In this document: positions 49,593 through 60,053 of the stretch, piece by piece
Layout of the letters: each line of letters starts with the position of its first letter
Position numbering within the stretch: position 1 is the stretch's first letter
From: Ornithinicoccus sp045032955
Lineage (GTDB): Bacteria; Actinomycetota; Actinomycetes; Actinomycetales; Dermatophilaceae
DNA length: 64,000 bases
Assembly (NCBI RefSeq): GCF_045032955.1
Contig: NZ_JBJFZU010000014.1
Span: 7,258-71,257 of the forward strand
Direction of reading: 5' to 3'
The notes under the pieces: generated by a model
The model's input: only the letters and a program-made list of their open reading frames with translations
Told to the model about the DNA's origin: nothing
Databases searched by the model: none
Translations under genes and position numbers: made by a program

Positions 49593-50398
49593 GCGCACGA
49601 GCACGGACCCGGACCCCGCTGATGGCGGGCAACTGGAAGATGAACCTGGACCACCTGCAGGCGACCCACCTGGTGCAGAAGCTGGACTGGACGCTGCGTG
49701 ACGCCAAGCACGACCACGCCGCGGTGGAGGTGGTGGTGCTGCCCCCGTTCACGGACCTGCGCTCGGTCCAGACGCTCGTGCAGGGGGACACGCTCACCCT
49801 GGGCTACGGCGCGCAGGACCTCAGCGAGCACGACGAGGGCGCCTACACCGGGGAAATCTCTGGTGCCTTCCTGGCCAAGCTCGGCTGCAGCTACGTGGCG
49901 GTGGGGCACAGCGAACGGCGGGAGCACCACCAGGAGGGTGACGAGACGGTCGCCGCCAAGGTGCGCGCCGCGCTCCGGCACGGGCTGGCCCCGATCCTGT
50001 GCGTGGGCGAGCCGCTGGACGTGCGCCAGGCCGGTGCACAGGTCGAGCACGTGGTCGCCCAGCTGCGAGCCGCGCTGGCCGGGCTCGAGGGCGACCAGGT
50101 GTCCCGGGTCGTCATCGCCTACGAGCCGGTCTGGGCGATCGGCACCGGTGAGGTCGCCACCCCGGACGACGCGCAGGAGGTATGCGCCGCCGTGCGCGGC
50201 ACGGTCGCCGAGCTCGTCGGCCAGGATGTCGCGGACGCGGTGCGGGTGCTCTACGGCGGCTCGGTCAAGCCGGGGAACGTCGCCGAGATCATGGCCCGGC
50301 CGGACGTCGACGGCGCCCTGGTCGGTGGGGCGTCGCTCTCGGTCGAGGACTTCGCGTCGATCTGCCGCTATCAGCAGCACGCCGGTGGCACCGGGTGA
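49589..50398 (+). CDS. tpiA: Triosephosphate isomerase
   Basis: 269 residues. AGNWKMN (catalytic Lys), VAVGHSERR (catalytic His), IAYEPVWAIGTG (catalytic Glu and flexible loop), YGGSVKPGN and GALVGGASL (phosphate site). Interconverts the triose phosphates. ATG 49589 overlaps pgk by four nt. Slightly long at the N-terminus (ARARTRT before the first strand). A perfect 14-bp inverted repeat follows within 40 nt of the stop. Confidence 0.97.
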   Translation: MSARARTRTPLMAGNWKMNLDHLQATHLVQKLDWTLRDAKHDHAAVEVVVLPPFTDLRSVQTLVQGDTLTLGYGAQDLSEHDEGAYTGEISGAFLAKLGCSYVAVGHSERREHHQEGDETVAAKVRAALRHGLAPILCVGEPLDVRQAGAQVEHVVAQLRAALAGLEGDQVSRVVIAYEPVWAIGTGEVATPDDAQEVCAAVRGTVAELVGQDVADAVRVLYGGSVKPGNVAEIMARPDVDGALVGGASLSVEDFASICRYQQHAGGTG

Positions 50399-50429
50399 GT
50401 CACTGTTCGGCTCACCGCAGCACCTGAGT

Positions 50430-50475
50430 TAGGCTGTCTGATGCCCCGGGCCCCACGGCTTCCGGGGCATCAGAC
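50430..50475 (+). promoter_or_regulatory. secG promoter -10 and adjoining 14-bp inverted repeat
   Basis: TAGGCT (50430-50435) is directly followed by GTCTGATGCCCCGG (50436-50449), a 12-nt spacer and its exact complement CCGGGGCATCAGAC (50462-50475). With a start near 50442 the left arm is cut, so it may act as a DNA operator; alternatively the hairpin terminates tpiA transcripts. No U-tract follows. Confidence 0.5.
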
Positions 50476-50505
50476 CGCGACCGATCGACGACAAGGTGTG
50501 CCCAC

Positions 50506-50748
50506 GTGGAGTACGTCCGCTGGTTCCTGGATGCTCTGCTGGTGATCACCAGCTGCTTCTTGGTGATGTTGATCCTCATGCACAAGGGTCGCGGCGGGGG
50601 TATGTCGGACATGTTCGGCGGGGGGATGAGCAGCAGCCTGGGGGGCAGCTCGGTCGCCGAGCGCAACCTGAACAGGGTCACCGTGGCGATGGCACTCATC
50701 TGGGTGTCGGTCGTGGTCGGCCTCGGCCTGCTGATCCGCTTCGGCTGA
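50506..50748 (+). CDS. secG: Preprotein translocase subunit SecG
   Basis: 80 residues, two transmembrane helices (about 4-22 and 55-75) linked by a Gly/Ser-rich cytoplasmic loop with LMHKGRGGGMSDMFGGG, the conserved SecG core. Accessory subunit of the SecYEG channel. GTG 50506 is preceded by AAGG at 50492-50495. It lies downstream of tpiA, as is standard in actinobacteria. Confidence 0.95.
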   Translation: MEYVRWFLDALLVITSCFLVMLILMHKGRGGGMSDMFGGGMSSSLGGSSVAERNLNRVTVAMALIWVSVVVGLGLLIRFG

Positions 50749-50785
50749 CCCGGGCGGGCTCCCGGTCCTGACGTCGGGTGAGGAG

Positions 50786-50803
50786 TAGGGTGACCCTCAC
50801 CCT
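50786..50803 (+). promoter_or_regulatory. rbpA promoter -10 overlapped by inverted repeat
   Basis: TAGGGT (50786-50791) overlaps the left arm of AGGGTGA-CCC-TCACCCT (50787-50803), a perfect 7-bp inverted repeat that runs from the -10 box to the predicted start near 50798. This is a plausible operator. I see no sigma-R type GGAAT/GTT promoter as reported for Streptomyces rbpA. Confidence 0.5.
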
Positions 50804-50830
50804 GTGCACCGGCCGAGAAGAGGACCCACC

Positions 50831-51190
50831 ATGGTCAACACCAACGCGATCCGGGGGTCCCGTGTGGGCTCCGGCCCGATGGGCGAGAGCGAGCGCGGGC
50901 AGTCCGCACCGCGCATCGTCGTCAGCTACTGGTGCGCCCACGACCACGAGACCCGACCCAGCTTCGCCACCGACGGGGAGATCAGCGTCCCGGACACCTG
51001 GGACTGCCCGCGCTGCGGGCTGCCCGCCGGCCAGGACCGTACCGCCCCGCCCGAGGCCCCGCGGATCGAGCCGTACAAGACGCACCTGGCGTACGTGAAG
51101 GAACGCCGCAGCGACCAGGACGGCGCCGCGCTCCTGGACGAGGCGCTGGAGCGGCTGCGGGACCGCGGCCACGGCGGGCCGGCCTCCTAG
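50831..51190 (+). CDS. rbpA: RNA polymerase-binding protein RbpA
   Basis: 119 residues. N-terminal tail (MVNTNAIRGSRVGSGPMGESERG), a core domain with cysteines and histidines in VSYWCAHDHETRPSFA and WDCPRCGLPAG, the basic linker, and a sigma-interacting helix (KERRSDQDGAALLDEALERLR). It stabilises open complexes with the housekeeping sigma in actinobacteria. ATG 50831 has GAAGAGGA upstream; the longer in-frame reading from 50804 would take in the promoter. Convergent with opcA, 34 bp apart. Confidence 0.96.
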   Translation: MVNTNAIRGSRVGSGPMGESERGQSAPRIVVSYWCAHDHETRPSFATDGEISVPDTWDCPRCGLPAGQDRTAPPEAPRIEPYKTHLAYVKERRSDQDGAALLDEALERLRDRGHGGPAS

Positions 51191-51224
51191 GCCGGTCCCC
51201 GCCGCGCACGGTGCCGCCGGTCAG

Positions 51225-52345
51225 CTAGCGCTCGTCGGGCTGCTGTCCGCTCTCGTCCAGGCCCTCCTGGACCGCCCGCTCGACGGCGTCCCCGTCCCGT
51301 CGGTCCGGGGATCCGGGCTCGGCGCCGGCCAGTGCCGAGCTGCTCACGCTGCGACGGTCCGCGTCGTCGATGGGGGCCGGCCCGGCCGGGCTGGCACCCG
51401 CGCGGACGGCCTCCGAACGGGTCCCGCCGCGCTGCACCTGGGGCAGGCCCTCGCACAGCGCACGGGCGTAGATCTCGTCGGCGTCCAGGCGTCGCAGCTC
51501 CGCCGCGAGGGCACCGGAGGCGGTGGGGCTGTGCAGCGCCACCAGCCGGGGCTGGCTGTCCACCACCGACAGGGTCGCGGTGTCCGACCCGTCCGTGCTG
51601 TGGACCAGGTCGATCGGGCCGGAGGCGCGGTCCATCCGCACGCTCTGCAGGCCGCTCCCTGCGGGCGTGCGCACCCGCTGCACGGGACAGCGCAACGCCT
51701 GGGCGAGCCACCCGGCGAGCAGGTCGCAGCTCGGGCTCTCCGCCTCCCCGGCGACGACCACGCGCTGCACCGGCTCGAAGGGCTCGGTCTCCAGCGAGGC
51801 GGCCAACAGGGCCCGCCACCGGGTGATCCGGGTCCAGGTGAGGTCGGTGTCCCCGGGCTCGTAGTGCTTGGCACGCCGACGCAGCTCGGTCGCCGCCTTG
51901 GCTCCGGTGGTGGCGTCGGTGATCCTGCGGTGCGCCATCCGGCCCAGGGCCGAGCGGGCCACGTCCGCGACGGCCGCGCCGGGCCACCAGGCCACGACCG
52001 GTGAGTCGGGGAGCAGCAACGGGGTGACGACCGCGTCGCCGTGCCGGGTGAGGGCACCGTAGAGGCGGAGCACGACGATCTCGGAGGCACCGGCGTCCCC
52101 GCCCACCCGGATCTGGGCGTCCAGGCGGCCGCTTCCGCGGGCGTTGGCGGAGACCACGACGAGGATGCGGGCCGGGTGCTGGCGGGTCGCCTCCCCGGCG
52201 ATCTCGACGGCCTCGTCCGCGCCCTGCTCGTCGACGACCACGACCAGGGTGAGGACCCGGCCCATCGCCATGGCCCCCACCTCGTTGCGGAGCCGGACCA
52301 GGGTCTTGGCGACGTCGGCCGCCGAACAGCTGGGCAGATCGACGA

Positions 52346-52349
<4 letters not shown>
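51225..52349 (-). CDS. opcA: Glucose-6-phosphate dehydrogenase assembly protein OpcA
   Basis: 374 residues. N-terminal MIVDLPSCSAADVAKTLVRLRNEVG and MGRVLTLVVVVDE, then HPARILVVVSANARG and LPDSPVVAWWPG are characteristic. OpcA is needed for, or activates, Zwf. I take GTG 52349 because it overlaps the zwf stop (GTGA) and follows GGAGG by five nt, giving the conserved N-terminus; a GTG four codons upstream is the longer alternative. The Ser/Asp-rich C-terminal 60 residues look disordered. The next gene of a typical operon, pgl, is missing. Confidence 0.93.
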
Positions 52350-53895
<1,546 letters not shown>

Positions 53896-53899
<4 letters not shown>

Positions 53900-55533
53900 G
53901 GGGCCAGCACGTCGCGCAGCTGGCTGAGGCCGGCGCCCTGGTCGGTGAGGTGCAGACGCAGCACCGGCCGGTCGTGCTCGGCCAGCACCGCGGCATCACC
54001 CGCCGCCTGGGCGGCGATGAACTCACCGAAGGTGAAGTCCTTGCCCGGCACCGGCAGGTCCTGCCCGGGGGTGCCGGTGACCTGCAGGTAGACGCCCTGG
54101 GCGGGGCCGCCCTTGTGGTACTGCCCCGTCGAGTGCAGGAACCGCGGCCCCCAGCCGAAGGTGACCGGACGCCCGGTCCGGTGCACCAGGTCACCCTGCA
54201 CGGTGGCGAGCGAGGCGTGCTCGACCCGGTCCAGGTAGACCATCACGGCGAGGTAGCCCGCCCCCGGGTCCAGCTGGTCCAGGAGCGCGGAGACCGCGCC
54301 GGCCAGGGTGTCGGTGCCCGCGGGCAGCCAGGCCCCGCCACCGGTGCGGACCTGCACGGCCCCGTCGGTGAGCAGCGGGTCGTCGTCCGCGTCCGCACCC
54401 GAGTCCATGATCTCGCGGGCGGCGTTCTTGGCGCTCTCCACATCGGGCTGGTCGAAGGGGTTGATCCCGAGCAGCCGACCGGCGACCGCCGTGGCGACCT
54501 CCCAGAGCAGCAGCTGGGCGCCGAGCGAACCCGCCACCTCCACCGTCGATCCCTCGCCGGTGGCCGGTCCGGTGTCGCTCTCGTCGGCGTCCTCAGGGGT
54601 CAGCAGCACCACGGTGCAGTCGCCGGTGTCGGCGATGCCGTCGGTGGGGGACTGGCCGGCCGGGGTGACCACCGGGAGCACACCGGTGCCCTGCTTGCCG
54701 GTGGACTCGGCGATGAGCTGCTCGGCCCAGTCGCCGAGCCCGACGATCCCGGAGCCGGCGTCGGTGAGCAGCAGCTTGTCCCGCAGCGGCTCGGTGCCGG
54801 CCAGGGCCGCGCCCAGCCGGAGCCCCGGGTTGGCCTCGTCGTCGGCGGCCAGCAGGTCGGCGACCACCTCGACCTCGTCGAGCAGCGCGCCGATGTCCAC
54901 CCCGGCCAGGCCGGAGGGCACCAGACCGAAGGCGGTGAGGGCTGAGTAGCGGCCGCCGACCTCGGGGTCGGCGGCGACGACCCGGTAGCCGTCCGCGCTG
55001 GACTGCTCCTCCAGCGGGCTGCCGGGGTCGGTGACGATCACGACGCGCTCGGTGGGGTCGATCCCGGCGTCGGTGAACGCCTGCACGAAGGCCCGACGCT
55101 GGCTGTCCGTCTCCAGCGTGGACCCGGACTTGGAGGACACGACGACCGCCGTCCCCGGCAGGTCCTCGCGCAGCGCGTCCCGGACCATGTCCGGGTCGGA
55201 GCTGTCCAGCACCACGAGCGGCACGCCCGCGGTGGCCGTGATGACCTCAGGGGCCAGCGACGAGCCACCCATGCCGCAGAGCACGATCCGGGTGACGCCG
55301 CGCTCCCGCAGCTCCTCACGCAGGGCCTCGATCTCCCCGACCAGCGGCCGGGAGGAGCGGTGCAGCCCGACCCAGGAGAGCCGGATCGACGCCTCCGACT
55401 CCGCCTCGGGACCCCACAGGGTGGCGTCGCGGTCGAACAGCCGGGACGCGAAGGACTCCTTGACCAGAGCCGGCAGGTGCCGCTCCAGGGCGTCGGCCGC
55501 CGCGCCGGTCGCGCGGACGGACAGGCTGCTCAT
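53896..55533 (-). CDS. pgi: Glucose-6-phosphate isomerase
   Basis: 545 residues. SIS fold with CGMGGSSLAPEV, SSKSGSTLET (sugar-phosphate serines), GGRYSALTAFGLVP, NPFDQPDVESAKN and a C-terminal KDFTFGEF. This is the actinobacterial two-SIS-domain type found inside tkt-tal-zwf operons. Links glucose 6-phosphate and fructose 6-phosphate. ATG 55533 overlaps the tal stop by four nt, and the stop overlaps zwf. Confidence 0.95.
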
Positions 55534-56663
55534 GCCTGAGCCTTCCCCTCGCCGGCCTTGTCCAGCTCGCCCTGGACGGTCTCCAGCAGCTCGGCCCAGG
55601 AGGCCTCGAACTTCTGCACGCCCTCGGCCTCGAGCTGGTCGACGACCTCGGTGTAGGAGACACCGAGGCGCTCCAGGTCGTCCAGCACCTGCTGCGCCTC
55701 GGCATACCCGGCGGTGATGGTGTCGCCACGCAGCTCGCCGTGGTCGGCCGTGGCCTCCAGGGTCTTGCCGGGCATGGTGTTCACCGTGTGGGGGGCCACC
55801 AGCTCGGTGACGTAGAGGGTGTCCGGGTAGTCGGGGTTCTTCACCCCGGTGGAGGCCCACAGCGGCCGCTGCAGGGTGGCCCCGTCGTCCTTGAGGTTCT
55901 GCCAGCGTGGGGTCGAGAAGACCTCCTCGAAGGCCTGGTACGCCAGCCGCGCGTTGGCCAGACCGGCCTTGCCGCGCAGCGCCAGCGCCTCGTCGGTGCC
56001 GATCTTCTCCAGCCGGCCGTCGATCTCGCCGTCCACGCGGGACACGAAGAAGCTGGCCACGGAACGGATCGTGGACAGGTCCACGCCGTGCTCACGAGCC
56101 TGCTCGAGGCCGGTGAGGTAGGCGTTCATCACCCCGCGGTAGCGGTCCAGCGAGAAGATGAGCGTCACATTGACGCTGATCCCGTGCGCCAGGGCCTGGG
56201 AGATGGCGGGCAGCCCCTCGACCGTGGCCGGGATCTTGACCAGCAGGTTCGGGCGGTCGATCGTCGACCACAGGCGCTGTGCGATCTCCACCGTGCGGTC
56301 GCTGTCCTTGGCCGCACCCGGGTCCACCTCGATGGACACCCGGCCGTCCTGGCCGCCGGTCCGCTCGTAGACGGGCATCAGCACGTCGCAGGCGTTGCGG
56401 ACGTCCTCGGTGGTGAGCGCGAAGACGGTCTCGTCCACCTCGGTGCCCTCGGCGGCGAGCTCGCGGACCTGGTCGGTGTAGGCCTCACCCTCGGCCAGCG
56501 CGGCCGCGAAGATGGTGGGGTTGGTGGTGACCCCGAGGACCCCACGGTCCACGTAGGACTGCAGGTCGCCGGAGGTGATCATCGGGCGGTTCAGGTCGTC
56601 CAGCCAGACGGATACCCCGGCGTCGTCGAGGTCGTGCAGGGTGGTGCGGGCGGTGTCGGTCAT
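55530..56663 (-). CDS. tal: Transaldolase
   Basis: 377 residues. SVWLDDLNRPM, GVTTNPTIFAAAL, Schiff-base Lys in NLLVKIPATVEGL, GISVNVTLIFSLDRY, SFFVSRVDGEIDGRLE and ASTGVKNPDYPDTLY mark the long (TalB-like, actinobacterial) class. Exchanges C3 units between sugar phosphates. ATG 56663 has AAGGAG just upstream. 42 nt separate it from tkt. Confidence 0.97.
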   Translation of the reverse strand: MTDTARTTLHDLDDAGVSVWLDDLNRPMITSGDLQSYVDRGVLGVTTNPTIFAAALAEGEAYTDQVRELAAEGTEVDETVFALTTEDVRNACDVLMPVYERTGGQDGRVSIEVDPGAAKDSDRTVEIAQRLWSTIDRPNLLVKIPATVEGLPAISQALAHGISVNVTLIFSLDRYRGVMNAYLTGLEQAREHGVDLSTIRSVASFFVSRVDGEIDGRLEKIGTDEALALRGKAGLANARLAYQAFEEVFSTPRWQNLKDDGATLQRPLWASTGVKNPDYPDTLYVTELVAPHTVNTMPGKTLEATADHGELRGDTITAGYAEAQQVLDDLERLGVSYTEVVDQLEAEGVQKFEASWAELLETVQGELDKAGEGKAQA

Positions 56664-56705
56664 CGCGCTCCTTGGGTCTGTGGTGAGGGTCGGTGGGTGG
56701 TGCTC

Positions 56706-58904
56706 TCAGGCGCCGGGGGCCTCGGACCCTCCGTCGTCGGGCACCTCGGCGCCGCCGGGGATCGGCGTGCCGGCGGCGTCGTCGATCGAGTCGCGGGCCG
56801 CCGCGGCGACCGCCTCGGCGGTGATGCCGAACTCGCGGTACAGGGTCTGGTAGTCGGCGGAGGCGCCGTAGTGCTCCAGGCTGACGAGGCGACCGGCGTC
56901 ACCGACGACCTCGCGCCAGCCCTGGGCGACCGCGGCCTCGACGCTGACCCGGGCCCGGACGGTGGGCGGCAGCACCTCTTCGCGGTATGCCCGGTCCTGG
57001 GTGCTGAACCACTCGCGGCACGGCATCGAGACGACCCGGGCATGGATGCCCTCGGCCTCCAGCTGCTCGCGCGCCTGGACGGCCAGCTGCACCTCGGAAC
57101 CGGTGCCCACGAGGATCACGTCCGGGGTGCCGCCCTCGGCCTCGAGCAGCACGTAGCCGCCCCGCGCGGTGCCCTCGGCCGGGGCCATCCGGTCCCGGTC
57201 GAAGACCGGCAGGTTCTGCCGGCTCAGCACCAGCGCCGCCGGGTGGTCGGTGATGCCGAGCACCGTGCGCCACGCCACCGCGGTCTCGTTGGCGTCGGCG
57301 GGGCGGATGACGTCGAGGCCCGGGATGGCGCGCAGCGCCGCCAGGTGCTCGATCGGCTGGTGGGTCGGGCCGTCCTCGCCGAGGCCGATGCTGTCGTGCG
57401 TCCAGACGTAGACCGGGTTGGCCTGCTGGATCGCGGCCAGCCGCAGCGAGGGTCGCATGTAGTCGGAGAAGGTGAGGAAGGTGCCGCCGTAGGCGCGGGT
57501 CAGGCCCTCCAGGGTGATCCCGTTGAGGATCATCCCCATCGCGTTCTCCCGGATCCCGAAGTGCAGGGTGCGGCCGTACTCGTCACCGGGGAACATCTCG
57601 GTGGACTTGCCGCTGGGCACGAACGAGGGGACGTTCGACATCGTCGTGTTGTTGGACCCCGCCAGGTCGGCGGAGCCGCCCCACAGCTCCGGCATCACGC
57701 CGGCGAGCGCGTTGAGCACCTCACCGGAGGCCTTGCGGGTCGCCATCCCCTTCTCGTCGGCGGGGAAGCTCGGGATGGCGGCGTCGAGGCCCTCGGGGAG
57801 CTCACGGTTGCGCAGCCGGTCGAGCAGCTGCGCGCGCTCCGGGTTGGCCTCGCGCCAGGCCTGGTAGCGGGGCTCCCAGGCCGCGTGCGCCTCGGCGCCT
57901 CGGTCGCCCACCTTGCGGGCGTGCCGCAGCACCTCGTCCTCGACCTCGAAGGTGCGCCGCGCGTCGAAGCCGAGCAGCGACTTGGTGGCCGAGATCTCCT
58001 CGGCACCGAGCGCGGAGCCGTGCGAGGCGCCGGTGTCCCGGGCCTCGGGGGCCGGCCAGGCGATGATGGTGCGCAGCAGCACCAGGGTGGGACGGTCGGT
58101 GCGTGCCCGCGCGGCCTGCAGCGCGGCATACAGCTCGTCGATGTTCTCCGTGTAGGGGTCGGTGGCCCGCCAGTCGACGACCTCGGTCGCCCAGCCGTAC
58201 GCCTCGTAGCGCTTGGCCACGTCCTCGCTGAAGGAGATGTCGGTGTCGTCCTCGATGGAGATGAAGTTCTGGTCGTAGATGACCGTGAGGTTGGACAGCT
58301 CCTGGTGCCCGGCGAGGGAGCAGGCCTCGGAGGTGACGCCCTCCATGATGTCGCCGTCGGAGGCGATGACGAAGATCTGGTGGTCGAAGGGGGACTCACC
58401 GGCGGGGGCCTCGGGGTCGAGCAGCCCACGCTGGCGACGCTGCGCCATGGCCATACCCACGGCGGAGGCGAGACCGGACCCGAGCGGGCCGGTGGTCATC
58501 TCGACGCCGGTGGTGTGGTGCACCTCGGGGTGCCCTGGGGTGGCGGAGCCCCAGGTGCGCAGCTGGCGCAGGTCCTCCAGCTCCAGGCCGTAGCCGGAGA
58601 GGTAGAGCTGCACGTACTGGGTCAGGCAGGAGTGACCCGCGGACAGCACGAAGCGGTCCCGGCCCAACCAGTGCGGGTCGGACGGGTCGTGCACCATCAC
58701 GTTCTGGTAGAGCAGGTAGGCCAGCGGGGCCAGGCTCATCGCGGTGCCGGGGTGACCGCTCCCGCACTTCTCCACCGCGTCGGCGGCCAGCAGGCGGGCG
58801 GTGTCGACGGCGCGGACGTCCTCGTCGGTCCAGCCGGTCTGGGCGACCGTGGGCCGGGCCAGCTGGGCGTCGCGGCGGGAGGTGAGGGGGAAGGTGTCGG
58901 TCAC
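56706..58904 (-). CDS. tkt: Transketolase
   Basis: 732 residues. TPP-binding GDIMEGVTSEACSLAGHQ...NLTVIYDQN, KCGSGHPGTAMSLAPLAYLLY at the N-terminus, DSIGLGEDGPTHQPIEHLAALRAIPGL and RIRPADANE-type pyrimidine-domain motifs, HYGASADYQTLYREFGIT at the end. Transfers C2 units. GTG 58904 has GAGGAG with an 8-nt spacer. First gene of tkt-tal-pgi-zwf-opcA. The upstream in-frame extension, which runs antisense through ctaB, is not coding. Confidence 0.97.
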   Translation of the reverse strand: MTDTFPLTSRRDAQLARPTVAQTGWTDEDVRAVDTARLLAADAVEKCGSGHPGTAMSLAPLAYLLYQNVMVHDPSDPHWLGRDRFVLSAGHSCLTQYVQLYLSGYGLELEDLRQLRTWGSATPGHPEVHHTTGVEMTTGPLGSGLASAVGMAMAQRRQRGLLDPEAPAGESPFDHQIFVIASDGDIMEGVTSEACSLAGHQELSNLTVIYDQNFISIEDDTDISFSEDVAKRYEAYGWATEVVDWRATDPYTENIDELYAALQAARARTDRPTLVLLRTIIAWPAPEARDTGASHGSALGAEEISATKSLLGFDARRTFEVEDEVLRHARKVGDRGAEAHAAWEPRYQAWREANPERAQLLDRLRNRELPEGLDAAIPSFPADEKGMATRKASGEVLNALAGVMPELWGGSADLAGSNNTTMSNVPSFVPSGKSTEMFPGDEYGRTLHFGIRENAMGMILNGITLEGLTRAYGGTFLTFSDYMRPSLRLAAIQQANPVYVWTHDSIGLGEDGPTHQPIEHLAALRAIPGLDVIRPADANETAVAWRTVLGITDHPAALVLSRQNLPVFDRDRMAPAEGTARGGYVLLEAEGGTPDVILVGTGSEVQLAVQAREQLEAEGIHARVVSMPCREWFSTQDRAYREEVLPPTVRARVSVEAAVAQGWREVVGDAGRLVSLEHYGASADYQTLYREFGITAEAVAAAARDSIDDAAGTPIPGGAEVPDDGGSEAPGA

Positions 58905-59001
58905 GATGTCGTCTCCTCGAGATCGGGGAACAGGCGCATACGGGTGGGGCCTGCGGGTCGCCCGGAGGCGCCGGGCCAGGTGTTCTCCTACGTCGCGAAC
59001 G

Positions 59002-59007
59002 ACCCTA
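59002..59007 (-). promoter_or_regulatory. Candidate tkt operon -10 box (TAGGGT, minus)
   Basis: On minus, AGATAGGGTCG gives TAGGGT (59007-59002), a start near 58995 and a roughly 90-nt leader to GTG 58904. An imperfect inverted repeat, TCGCGAAC...GGTTGCGA (58993-59020), surrounds it and might be an operator. Confidence 0.45.
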
Positions 59008-59049
59008 TCTCTGGTTGCGACACCGTGCAGGGCCGGAGGACGGACGGGA

Positions 59050-59055
59050 TACGAT
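59050..59055 (+). promoter_or_regulatory. Candidate ctaB -10 box (TACGAT)
   Basis: TACGAT (59050-59055) predicts a start near 59062 and a leader of about 50 nt with AAGG (59103-59106) before GTG 59112. No -35 at the right distance was recognised. Confidence 0.35.
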
Positions 59056-59111
59056 GAGGGGAACGTCGGGACGGCTGTCCCTGATTCCTGCACCCACGTC
59101 CTAAGGCCCCT

Positions 59112-60053
59112 GTGACGACGACCGAATCCCCCGCCGGGACCTCCCGGCAGAGGCCGGGCTGGCGACGCACGCTGGCGAACTATGTCGCGCTGACGAAACC
59201 GCGCATCATCGAGCTGCTGCTGGTCACCACCTTCCCGGTGATGTTCCTCGCCGAGCGCGGGGTGCCACCGGTGTGGCTGATCGCCACGACCCTGGTGGGT
59301 GGCACCTTGGCGGCGGCCTCGGCGAACGTCCTGAACTGCTACCTGGACCGCGACATCGACGCGCGGATGCACCGCACCTCGAACCGGCCGCTGGTGACCG
59401 GGGCGATCAGCCCGCGGGCGGCCCTGGTCTTCGGTGCCGTGCTCGGCGTCGCCGCGGTGCTCTGGCTGGGTCTGGTGGTCAACTGGCTCTCGGCCTGGCT
59501 GGCCCTGGGCGCGATCGCCCTCTACGTGGTCTTCTACACGATCCTGCTCAAGCGACGGACCAGCCAGAACATCGTCTGGGGCGGCGTCGCCGGGTGCATG
59601 CCGGTCCTGATCGGGTGGTCCGCGGTGACGGACAGCCTGTCCTGGGCCGCGGTCATCCTCTTCCTGGTCGTCTTCTTCTGGACACCGCCGCACTACTGGC
59701 CGCTGTCCATGCGGTTCAAGGAGGACTACGCGGCCGCCGGGGTGCCGATGCTCCCGGTGGTGGCCAAGGACGTGGCCGTCGGCCGGCAGGTCGTCGCCTA
59801 CACCTGGGTGACCGTGCTCATCTCGCTGGTGCTCGTCCCGGTGGCACCGATGGGCTGGGTCTACACCGTCGTGGCCGTGGTGTCGGGGGCGCTCTTCCTG
59901 GTGGAGGCGCACCGGCTGCACGCCCGCGCCCGCGACGGGGTCACCGGTACGGCACTCGGTGCGATGCGCCTCTTCCACTACTCGATCAGCTACCTCACCC
60001 TGCTCTTCCTCGGGGTGGCTGTCGACCCGCTGCTGTTCTTCCCGCTGCGATGA
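59112..60053 (+). CDS. ctaB: Protohaem IX farnesyltransferase
   Basis: 313 residues, about nine membrane helices. The UbiA-type Asp-rich motif NCYLDRDIDARMHRTSNRPL and a second DxxxD-like region WTPPHYWPLSMRFKEDY identify a haem O synthase, which adds farnesyl to haem b for cytochrome oxidase. YVALTKPRIIELLLVTT is the typical start of the domain. GTG 59112 follows AAGG. The stop overlaps ctaA by four nt. Confidence 0.96.
   Translation: MTTTESPAGTSRQRPGWRRTLANYVALTKPRIIELLLVTTFPVMFLAERGVPPVWLIATTLVGGTLAAASANVLNCYLDRDIDARMHRTSNRPLVTGAISPRAALVFGAVLGVAAVLWLGLVVNWLSAWLALGAIALYVVFYTILLKRRTSQNIVWGGVAGCMPVLIGWSAVTDSLSWAAVILFLVVFFWTPPHYWPLSMRFKEDYAAAGVPMLPVVAKDVAVGRQVVAYTWVTVLISLVLVPVAPMGWVYTVVAVVSGALFLVEAHRLHARARDGVTGTALGAMRLFHYSISYLTLLFLGVAVDPLLFFPLR

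Noticed and set aside
55740..59057. Plus-strand open frame of 1105 codons opposite tal and tkt
   Set aside because: Shadow of tal and tkt; composition is biased and no motif is seen. The same applies to 21439-24294 opposite the liv genes and 39030-41927 opposite uvrA.
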